Assembly: GCA_030247575.1 (NCBI GenBank)
Contig: JAOTRV010000037.1
Coordinates: forward strand, 1-37,402
DNA: 37,402 nt
Direction: 5' to 3'
Source of the DNA: Sulfuritalea sp.
Lineage (GTDB): Bacteria; Pseudomonadota; Gammaproteobacteria; Burkholderiales; Rhodocyclaceae
Part shown: positions 22,594 through 28,893 of the stretch, piece after piece
How positions within the stretch are numbered: position 1 is the stretch's first letter
Layout of the letters: every line of letters begins with the position of its first letter
Notes under the pieces: model-generated
The model's database searches: none
The model's input: only the letters and a program-made list of their open reading frames with translations
What the model was told of the DNA's origin: nothing
Made by a program: the position numbers and the translations under genes

Positions 22594-23034
22594 CTACAAA
22601 TATTCCGGGTGTTGTTCCGCAAGCCAGCGGCGCGTTGTCGCCAGCAAGGCTGTCGCTTGCGCAATGCACTCGTCCACCGCTTCGGGCTCGATCGGATCAC
22701 CCTGGTAATCGCTGGCGTTGCGCTTGCGGCGCAGGGCATCCAGCACCACCCACGTCGTGTTGGGCAAACCCAGTGTCAACGGCAAGGACTGGATCATTGT
22801 CTGGTGATGCCCCGGCTCATTGGTCGATGGCCGATAACCGCTTGCCATCACCGCGATCAGTGCCAGCTGCATGATGGCCTTGTAGGCGGCATCGAAGCGC
22901 GTTTCGTCGCTGATGATTTCGGCTCGCGCATCCACCAGATTGCGCTCCGCTGCCGCCAGCAGGCGCCGGATTTCCTGCGCCGTCGGCGTGTGCGGCTTAA
23001 GCCGGCCGATCTTGAGCAAGTTCTGCAAGGTCAT
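22594..23034 (-). CDS. HEPN-domain protein (toxin candidate of an MNT/HEPN pair)
   Basis: The 146-residue, mostly helical protein is of HEPN type, with TPTAQEIRRLLAAAERNLVDARAEIISDETRFDAAYKAIMQLAL and the conserved C-terminal helix start LDALRRKRNASDYQGD. In RNase HEPN toxins this last motif is R-X4-6-H. Here the histidine position is Asp109 in RNASDY, so catalysis by the classical motif is doubtful. Its start overlaps the MNT gene by 38 nt, so the pair is tightly coupled. A role as RNase toxin or as a target of the nucleotidyltransferase partner is inference from the MNT/HEPN family. Confidence 0.8.
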   Translation of the reverse strand: MTLQNLLKIGRLKPHTPTAQEIRRLLAAAERNLVDARAEIISDETRFDAAYKAIMQLALIAVMASGYRPSTNEPGHHQTMIQSLPLTLGLPNTTWVVLDALRRKRNASDYQGDPIEPEAVDECIAQATALLATTRRWLAEQHPEYL

Positions 23035-23608
23035 GTTCGCTACCCATCAGCCAGATTTTCGATTCCCGAATTACGCCGACCACAAAGCCGTCACCTGCCG
23101 ACCGCTTGCGCGCAAAGTCTGCGGGCTTCATCACGGTGGCATTGACGTCGCGGCGCAGAATCTCCTGGGCCGGCGCCAGCGCCTTCACCACGGCCGCGAA
23201 TCCGGCGCGGCCCAGGACCATCACATCCACATCGCTGCGCGGCCCCTCGCGCCCGGCCGCCACCGACCCATAAACGAAGGCCAGGAATATCTGATCGGCC
23301 AGCGGCGCCAAGGCATCGCGCAGCACGTCGGCAATGCCTATCGTCTTGCGCAGGAGTCCGGCCAGTTCCTCGAACACGGGGCAGGCGGTATTCGCCCGGT
23401 AATGAACCTGACGTCCGGTTTCCTGCCGCAGCAGCAAGCCGATCTCGGTCAGCGCCCGCAACTCGCGATGCAGCGATCCCGGCGAAGCGCCGGTGACGCG
23501 CGCCAGTTCGCGCACATGGAGTGCGGACTCGGGGTGCATCAGCAAGGCTGCCAGCACCGCGGATCGGGTGCCTCCCAGCAGGTGAGTGGCGAGTGACAGG
23601 GATGACAT
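22997..23608 (-). CDS. Winged helix fused to minimal nucleotidyltransferase (MNT antitoxin candidate)
   Basis: The 203-residue protein has an N-terminal ArsR-like winged helix (SALHVRELARVTGASPGSLHRELRALTEIGLLLRQETGRQVHYRAN, 28-73) and a C-terminal MNT domain with YGSVAAGREGPRSDVDVMVLG. The signature is G-S (114-115) and S-D-V-D (125-128), metal ligands Asp126 and Asp128. In MNT/HEPN systems the MNT protein AMPylates and neutralises the HEPN toxin. The fused winged helix gives it DNA-binding ability, and the elaborate inverted repeat upstream (23617-23654) is its probable operator. Confidence 0.85.
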   Translation of the reverse strand: MSSLSLATHLLGGTRSAVLAALLMHPESALHVRELARVTGASPGSLHRELRALTEIGLLLRQETGRQVHYRANTACPVFEELAGLLRKTIGIADVLRDALAPLADQIFLAFVYGSVAAGREGPRSDVDVMVLGRAGFAAVVKALAPAQEILRRDVNATVMKPADFARKRSAGDGFVVGVIRESKIWLMGSEHDLAELAQDRPA

Positions 23609-23616
23609 ATCAGACC

Positions 23617-23663
23617 GTTCTCAAAGTTGCTTCAAATGTAGCAATAATGAGAACACATGGCAA
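23617..23663 (-). promoter_or_regulatory. Promoter with double nested operator of the MNT/HEPN module
   Basis: GTTCTCA-N3-TTGCT-N8-AGCAA-N3-TGAGAAC (23617-23654) is a perfectly symmetric double inverted repeat, nine bases before the MNT start. On the minus strand TTGCCA (23658-23663) and TACATT (23635-23640) with 17-bp spacing form a sigma70-like promoter whose -10 box lies at the operator centre. Confidence 0.8.
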
Positions 23664-23681
23664 GGGGGTTCAAGCTCTGAA

Positions 23682-23705
23682 AGTCGGCGCTGGCAACACG
23701 GCGAT
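23682..23705 (+). repeat. Dispersed 24-bp repeat, copy E (between TA modules 2 and 3)
   Basis: Begins AGTCGGCGCTGG and ends ACACGGCGAT. It lies between the MNT promoter and the Fic stop codon. Confidence 0.75.
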
Positions 23706-23723
23706 TTGCGGGTCCCTGTCGGT

Positions 23724-24305
23724 TCACGAGCGCACAAACGCCAGCAGCGGGCCATAGTCCCGGGCATCGGCAGCGCGCAGCGCCGTCAGATAGCGTTGAC
23801 GCGCGTCGCCATCGGCGCCTAGATTGCCTGCGCCCCAGCTAAAACGCGATGCGCCCTGCTGCACCAGCAGCAGATCCGCGGCGGTGCGCGACAGCCGGCC
23901 ATTGCCATTGGCGTAAGGATGGATCGCCACCAATCGATGGCTGAAACGCGCGGCGATTTCGTCGAGCGGATAACTCTCGAATTCGAGCTGCGCCTTTACG
24001 TCCTCGCACAGATCGCGCAGGTCAGGCTGGATGCGCGCGGGTTCCACACCGATGTTCTTTTCGGTGGTGCGGAAGCTTCCCGCCCAGCGCCAAGTGTCGC
24101 CGAACATGCGCTTGTGCAGGCGGCAGATGAACTCGTTGCCGAGCAAGTCGGGATGGCGACGGCCGAACGCCCACTGCTCACCCGCCAGGATGTTCACCAT
24201 CTCCCACTCGTTCAACTGCCCGTGGTTGGCGATATGCGCGGGGATCAGCCCGGCCGCCTCGTCGGGGTCGAGCGGCGTGGCGCCTAGCGGATAGTCGAGA
24301 TTCAC
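23724..24305 (-). CDS. Fic-domain protein, mobile mystery protein B
   Basis: The 193-residue protein starts at GTG 24305, which overlaps the stop of the preceding Xre gene by 4 nt. The start gives the family N-terminus NLDYPLGATPLDPDEAAGLIPAHI. The Fic motif is HPYANGNGRLSR (129-140) with catalytic His129; the usual acidic residue before GNGR is Asn133. Family members transfer AMP or other nucleotide moieties to protein hydroxyls. No clear inhibitory S/T-X3-E-G/N helix is seen in this protein. Paired with the Xre protein it is the widespread mobile mystery A/B couple, which behaves like a toxin-antitoxin module; its target is unknown. Confidence 0.88.
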   Translation of the reverse strand: MNLDYPLGATPLDPDEAAGLIPAHIANHGQLNEWEMVNILAGEQWAFGRRHPDLLGNEFICRLHKRMFGDTWRWAGSFRTTEKNIGVEPARIQPDLRDLCEDVKAQLEFESYPLDEIAARFSHRLVAIHPYANGNGRLSRTAADLLLVQQGASRFSWGAGNLGADGDARQRYLTALRAADARDYGPLLAFVRS

Positions 24306-24766
24306 TGCCAAAGTTTGCGCGGGCTTCCGTTCAGCAGCGTATCGGCCAGCAGGCGGCGTTGACGCTCGCGCTCCGGCGCGGTAACGCCTTGGGCTTCGAG
24401 CTTCATCGAATGATCGGCCGGCTGCAGCAGCGCCTCGGCGAGCGCCAATGCGCGGCGTTCGCGCAAGGCGTCGACCGACCCGTTCTCGGGTACCAGCGCA
24501 TACACCATGCGGCAACCCATGGCCCGCGCCAGCCGGTCCAGGCTTTCCAGCGTAATGCGTCGGTCCGCCTCGGCGCGCTCGAAATCCTGCACCGATTGCC
24601 GGCTGATGGAAGCGCGGGCACCCAACTGGCCCTGAGTCATCCCCAGCGCCTCGCGGATTGCGCGCAGCCAGCCGCCGCGCGGCACGCCCGCGACCTCGGG
24701 TGCCGGGTAGGCGCGCAGCGCATCGGCAAGCTGCAAGCGCTTCAAGCGGGTTTTCGTGGCGGTCAT
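24302..24766 (-). CDS. Xre-family protein, mobile mystery protein A
   Basis: The 154-residue protein has a helix-turn-helix of the Xre type (WLRAIREALGMTQGQLGARASISRQSVQDFERAEADRRITLESLDRLARAMGC, about 34-86), followed by YALVPENGSVDALRERRALALAEALL. This is the mobile mystery protein A layout. ATG 24766 is preceded by AAGGAG and is chosen over an in-frame ATG at 24808, which would lie inside the -10 region of the promoter. It is the upstream, probable antitoxin and autorepressor of the Fic gene, binding the 19-bp inverted repeats at 24810-24863. Confidence 0.88.
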   Translation of the reverse strand: MTATKTRLKRLQLADALRAYPAPEVAGVPRGGWLRAIREALGMTQGQLGARASISRQSVQDFERAEADRRITLESLDRLARAMGCRMVYALVPENGSVDALRERRALALAEALLQPADHSMKLEAQGVTAPERERQRRLLADTLLNGSPRKLWQ

Positions 24767-24807
24767 GGATGGGCTCCTTGGCAGGCCATGGCCTGCTTTC
24801 AGGAACA

Positions 24808-24863
24808 AGTATGCCGGCTATAACCGGCTATTGTCAATAATAATGCCGGTTATAGCCGGCATA
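24808..24863 (-). promoter_or_regulatory. Promoter and twin operator of the Xre/Fic module
   Basis: TATGCCGGCTATAACCGGC (24810-24828) and its exact reverse complement (24845-24863) are separated by 16 bp, and each arm is itself a near-palindrome (GCCGG-N6-CCGGC). On the minus strand TTGACA (24832-24837) lies between the arms and CATACT (24808-24813) overlaps the outer end of the left arm, with 18-bp spacing. Binding would block the promoter. Confidence 0.8.
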
Positions 24864-24924
24864 TATCCATCCAATGGCACATTCCAAATTCACGAATTGA
24901 GAAATTCGGCTATTGGAAGCCTTG

Positions 24925-24948
24925 GCCGCCGTATCGCCGGCGTCGACT
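24925..24948 (-). repeat. Dispersed 24-bp repeat, copy F (right boundary of TA array)
   Basis: On the minus strand it begins AGTCGACGCCGG and ends ATACGGCGGC. It separates the Xre/Fic module from pepN. A weak pepN promoter (TTGGGG 24950, TACGCT 24973, 17-bp spacing) starts just after it. Confidence 0.75.
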
Positions 24949-25042
24949 CTTGGGGCGAGGCCGCGCGTCTGATACGCTCGCGATCTCTGCCCGGTCGCCC
25001 CGGCCTGGCATGCCGACTACAACGATATTCCGGACCCTCCCC

Positions 25043-27739
25043 ATGCGCACCGAAACACCGCACGCCATCTATCTCAAGGACTACACGCCGCCGGCCTGGC
25101 TGGTGGACACGGTCGATCTCCATGTCGCGATCCACGACGGCTACGCCGAAGTCCGCGCCACGCTCGCCTGCCGGCGCAATCCGCGCGGCCCCGGCGGCGC
25201 GCTGGTGCTGCATGGCGAGGAGCTTTCACTGCGCGCGGTCGGCCTCGACGGCACGGCGCTCGCGCCCTCGCGCTACACGCTGGCCGACGACATGCTGAGC
25301 ATTTTCGGCGTCGAGTCCGCACCCCTGCCCGATGCCTTCGTGCTCGAAACCGTGGTGCGCATCGAACCGGACAACAACACGCAGCTCTCCGGCCTCTACC
25401 GTTCGCAGGACGGCTACTTCACCCAGTGTGAAGCCGAGGGCTTCCGCCGCATCACTTTCTTTCCCGACCGGCCCGACGTGATGTCGCGCTATACCTGCAC
25501 CGTCGAGGCCGACCGCGAGCGCTTCCCGCAACTCCTGAGCAACGGCAACCTCGTCGCCTCGGGCATCAGCGAGGGCGACGCCGCGCGCCACTGGGCGCGC
25601 TGGGAAGATCCCTACGCCAAGCCGGCCTACCTGTTCGCGCTCGTCGCGGCGAAGCTCGACGTGCTCGAAGACAGCTTCGTCACGGCCTCCGGGCGCAAGG
25701 TCCGCCTTGCGGTCTATGTCGAACCCGGCAAGCTGGACCAGTGCGGCCACGCCCTGGCGGCGCTGAAGAAGGCCATGGCCTGGGACGAGCAGCGCTTCGG
25801 CCTGGAGATGGACCTCGACCACTACATGATCGTCGCGGTCGGCGACTTCAACATGGGGGCCATGGAGAACAAGGGCCTCAACATCTTCAACACCAAGTAC
25901 GTGCTGGCGCGCCCCGACACCGCGACCGACATGGACTACCAGAACATCGACCGCGTCGTCGCCCACGAGTATTTCCATAACTGGACCGGCAACCGCGTCA
26001 CCTGCCGCGACTGGTTCCAGCTCTCGCTCAAGGAAGGCCTCACGGTGTTTCGCGACCAGGAATTCGGCGCCGACGTGCATTCGCGCGCCGTCACGCGCAT
26101 CCAGGAAGTGCGCGGCCTGCGCATGGGCCAGTTCCCCGAGGATGCCGGGCCGATGGCGCATCCGATCCGCCCCGCGTCCTACGCCGAGATCAACAATTTC
26201 TACACCGCGACGGTGTACGAGAAGGGCGCCGAAGTCGTGCGCATGATCCACACGCTGCTCGGCCGCGAGGGTTTCCGCAAGGGCATGGACCTCTACTTCG
26301 AGCGCCATGACGGACAGGCCGTGACCTGCGACGCTTTCGTCGCCGCGATGCAGGACGCCTCGACTATCGACCTCGGCCAGTTCCGCCGCTGGTATTCCCG
26401 CGCCGGCACGCCGCACCTGAAGGCCGCGGGCAGTTACGACGCGGCGGCCAAACGCTACACGCTGACCCTGACGCAGTCGCTGGCGCCCACCGCCTACGAG
26501 CAGCGCCTCGCCGAGGCGGGCATGGCGATCGACGAAGGCCCGCTGCATATCCCGGTGGCGGTCGGCCTGGTGCTGCCCGACGGCAGCGACGCGCTGCCGG
26601 AAGGTACCAGGGTGCTGTCGCTGACCGGGGCCACGCAGAGCTTCGTCTTCGACAACATCCCGGCGGCGCCGGTCGCCTCGCTGCTGCGCAACTTCTCGGC
26701 CCCGGTGCATCTCGATTTCGATCAGTCCGATGCCGAACTCGCCCACCTGATGGCGCACGACTCCGACCCCTTCAACCGCTGGGAAGCGGGACAGCGCCTG
26801 GCCACGCGCGTGCTGCTGGCCGGCATCGATGCCGGTGGCGAAGGCGACGCATGGATTCCGGCGGCGCTGGCCGCCGCGGTCCGCCGCGTGCTCGCGGACG
26901 GTTTGGGCATGGGTAACGGCGGAGACGCCGCGCTCGGCGCCGAGGCCCTGATGCTGCCGGCCGAGCAGGTGCTGGCCGAGGAGGTGGCGGGACGCGGCCA
27001 GGTGATCGACCCGGAAGCGATCCACCGCGCCCGCCTCAATTTGCGCCGCCACCTCGCCACGGCTTTGCGCTCCGACTTCGAGGCAGTGTGGTCCGCACTT
27101 GAGCCGTGCGAGCCCTATGCCCCGGACGGCATCCAGGTCGGCCGCCGCGCCCTGCGCAACCTGTGCCTCGGCTATCTGGCCGACGGCGAGGAGGCCTATG
27201 TCCGCGCCTCGGTGCTGCCGCGGCTGCTGACGCAAGTGGAGCAGGGCGGCAACATGACCGACGTGATCGCCGCCCTGTCCCTGCTGGCGAATCTCGACCT
27301 GCCCGAGCGCGCGAGCAGCCTCGCGGCGTTCTACACGCGCTGGCAGGGCGAGGCGCTGGTGATCGACAAATGGCTGCAGGTGCAGGCGACGTCGCGCCTG
27401 CCCGGCACCGCGGCGCGGGTGCGCGAGCTGATGCAGCATGCGGCCTTCGACCTGAAGAATCCGAACAAGGTCTATGCCCTGCTGCGCAGCTTCTGCGCCG
27501 CCAATCCGAGGCACTTCCACGCCGCGGACGGCAGCGGCTACCGGCTGGCCGCCGAGGTGATCATCGAATTGCAGGCGATGAATCCGCAGGTCGCGGCGCG
27601 GCTGGCACGCAGCTTCGATCGCTGGCGCCAGTTCGACCTGGTGCGCCAGGGGCACGCGCAGGTCGCGCTGGAGCGGATTGCGGCCTGCGACGGCCTGGCC
27701 AGGGGGGTTGCCGAAGTCGTCGGCAACGCCCTGAAGTGA
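25043..27739 (+). CDS. pepN: Aminopeptidase N (M1 family)
   Basis: The 898-residue zinc metallopeptidase has GAMENKGLNIF (GAMEN exopeptidase motif, 272-276) and HEYFHNWTGNRV (308-319, His308 and His312) with the third ligand Glu331 in SLKEGLTVF. The length and the C-terminal helical domains match the E. coli PepN type. It releases N-terminal residues from peptides in the cytoplasm, the last stage of protein turnover. The frame is open from 24950, but the family N-terminus MRTETPHAIYLKDYTPPAWLV begins at ATG 25043; no strong Shine-Dalgarno is seen. Confidence 0.96.
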   Translation: MRTETPHAIYLKDYTPPAWLVDTVDLHVAIHDGYAEVRATLACRRNPRGPGGALVLHGEELSLRAVGLDGTALAPSRYTLADDMLSIFGVESAPLPDAFVLETVVRIEPDNNTQLSGLYRSQDGYFTQCEAEGFRRITFFPDRPDVMSRYTCTVEADRERFPQLLSNGNLVASGISEGDAARHWARWEDPYAKPAYLFALVAAKLDVLEDSFVTASGRKVRLAVYVEPGKLDQCGHALAALKKAMAWDEQRFGLEMDLDHYMIVAVGDFNMGAMENKGLNIFNTKYVLARPDTATDMDYQNIDRVVAHEYFHNWTGNRVTCRDWFQLSLKEGLTVFRDQEFGADVHSRAVTRIQEVRGLRMGQFPEDAGPMAHPIRPASYAEINNFYTATVYEKGAEVVRMIHTLLGREGFRKGMDLYFERHDGQAVTCDAFVAAMQDASTIDLGQFRRWYSRAGTPHLKAAGSYDAAAKRYTLTLTQSLAPTAYEQRLAEAGMAIDEGPLHIPVAVGLVLPDGSDALPEGTRVLSLTGATQSFVFDNIPAAPVASLLRNFSAPVHLDFDQSDAELAHLMAHDSDPFNRWEAGQRLATRVLLAGIDAGGEGDAWIPAALAAAVRRVLADGLGMGNGGDAALGAEALMLPAEQVLAEEVAGRGQVIDPEAIHRARLNLRRHLATALRSDFEAVWSALEPCEPYAPDGIQVGRRALRNLCLGYLADGEEAYVRASVLPRLLTQVEQGGNMTDVIAALSLLANLDLPERASSLAAFYTRWQGEALVIDKWLQVQATSRLPGTAARVRELMQHAAFDLKNPNKVYALLRSFCAANPRHFHAADGSGYRLAAEVIIELQAMNPQVAARLARSFDRWRQFDLVRQGHAQVALERIAACDGLARGVAEVVGNALK

Positions 27740-27758
27740 AGCGGGAGGAGGAATCACG

Positions 27759-28667
27759 ATGAAGATTGCGGTGATGGGCGCCGGCGCGGTCGGCTGCTAC
27801 TACGGCGGCATGCTGGCGCGCGGCGGGCATGAAGTGGTGCTGATCGGGCGGCCGCAGCATGTGGCGGCAATCCGGCGCGACGGCCTGCTGCTCGACACGC
27901 AGTCGTTCCGCGAGCACGTCCGGCTGCAGGCCGTCACCGACGCCGGCGGCATCGAAGGCGCGCAGGTCGTGCTGTGCTGCGTCAAGTCGACCGACACCGA
28001 AATTGCCGGGGCGCAGATGAAGCCGCATCTCGCGCCCGGCGCCGTGGTGCTGAGCCTGCAGAACGGCTACGACAATGCCGCGCGGCTGCAGGCGGTGCTG
28101 GGCCACGACGTCCTGCCCGCGGTCGTCTACGTCGCCACCGAAATGGCCGGGCCGGGCCACGTCAGGCACCACGGCCGCGGCGAACTGGTGATCGGGCCGT
28201 CGGCCGCGAGCGGAGAGCTGGTGAAGTCGTTCGGCGCAGCCGGCGTGCCGCTGGAAATTTCCGACAACGTGGCCGGCGCGCTGTGGGCCAAGCTGATCAT
28301 CAACTGCGCCTACAACGCGCTGTCCGCCATTACGCAAATGCCCTATGGGCGCATGGTGCAGGGCCAGGGCATGGAGGCCGTGATGCGCGACGTGGTCGAC
28401 GAATGCCTCGCCGTGGCGCGCGCCGACGGCGTGACCGTGCCGGACAACATCCGGGACGCGGTGCAGCGCATCGCGACCACCATGGCCGGCCAGATCTCCT
28501 CGACCGCCCACGACGTGGCGCGCGGCAAGCCGAGCGAGATCGACCACCTCAACGGCTATGTAATGCGGCGCGGCGCGGCGCACGGCGTCGCCACGCCGGT
28601 CAATCGCGTGCTGCACACGCTGGTCAGGCTGCTCGAAAGCCGGCCGCCGCAGACCGCGGCAAGCTAG
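27759..28667 (+). CDS. panE: 2-Dehydropantoate 2-reductase (ketopantoate reductase)
   Basis: The 302-residue protein starts with the NADPH-binding MKIAVMGAGAVGCYYGGML (GxGxxG, 7-12). It has the catalytic region NVAGALWAKLIINCAYNALSAIT with the family Lys and Asn, and GKPSEIDHLNGYVMRRGAAHGVATPVN near the C-terminus, the substrate-binding SEID-N-G signature of ApbA/PanE. It reduces ketopantoate to pantoate for pantothenate synthesis. GGAGGAGG precedes ATG 27759, 19 nt after pepN, so the two are probably co-transcribed. Its stop codon lies in an 11-bp direct repeat. Confidence 0.9.
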   Translation: MKIAVMGAGAVGCYYGGMLARGGHEVVLIGRPQHVAAIRRDGLLLDTQSFREHVRLQAVTDAGGIEGAQVVLCCVKSTDTEIAGAQMKPHLAPGAVVLSLQNGYDNAARLQAVLGHDVLPAVVYVATEMAGPGHVRHHGRGELVIGPSAASGELVKSFGAAGVPLEISDNVAGALWAKLIINCAYNALSAITQMPYGRMVQGQGMEAVMRDVVDECLAVARADGVTVPDNIRDAVQRIATTMAGQISSTAHDVARGKPSEIDHLNGYVMRRGAAHGVATPVNRVLHTLVRLLESRPPQTAAS

Positions 28668-28787
28668 GTTCGCACTGATTAAGTCCGTTCGCGTTGAGCC
28701 TGTCGAAACGCAAGCCAGTCAAACCAAGGGCTTCGACAAGCTCAGCCCGAACGGCAGGTACTTGTTCAGCGTTTCCCTAGGTTCGCA
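28664..28787. repeat. REP-like doublet flanked by 11-bp direct repeats after panE
   Basis: CTAGGTTCGCA occurs at 28664-28674 (containing the panE stop TAG) and at 28777-28787. Between them lie two inverted REP-like arms: 28685-28708, containing TTGAGCCTGTCGAAA, and 28731-28754, containing CTTCGACAAGCTCAG. The arms are related to the element at 11991-12047. The flanking direct repeat looks like a duplication made on insertion. Confidence 0.75.
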
Positions 28788-28893
28788 TCGAGCGGCCCGC
28801 CCGGTCATTGCAGCCGGACAGAAGCGCACACAATGCCGTAGCATGTGCACCCCGGCCCTGGTAGCCTGTTCCTGATCGCACGACGGTTTCATC

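Noticed and set aside
21064-24948. CRISPR array or integron attC array
   Set aside because: The 24-bp repeats are over 1 kb apart with genes between them, differ in orientation and are not hairpin attC sites; no cas gene or integrase is present.
26335-26360. Possible further copy of the 24-bp repeat inside pepN
   Set aside because: Only the TCGACTAT end matches well; the rest fits too poorly to separate it from chance in G+C-rich coding DNA.
25226-27757. 843-codon minus-strand frame opposite pepN
   Set aside because: Low-complexity His/Arg/Val-rich translation with no motifs; pepN on the plus strand is unambiguous.
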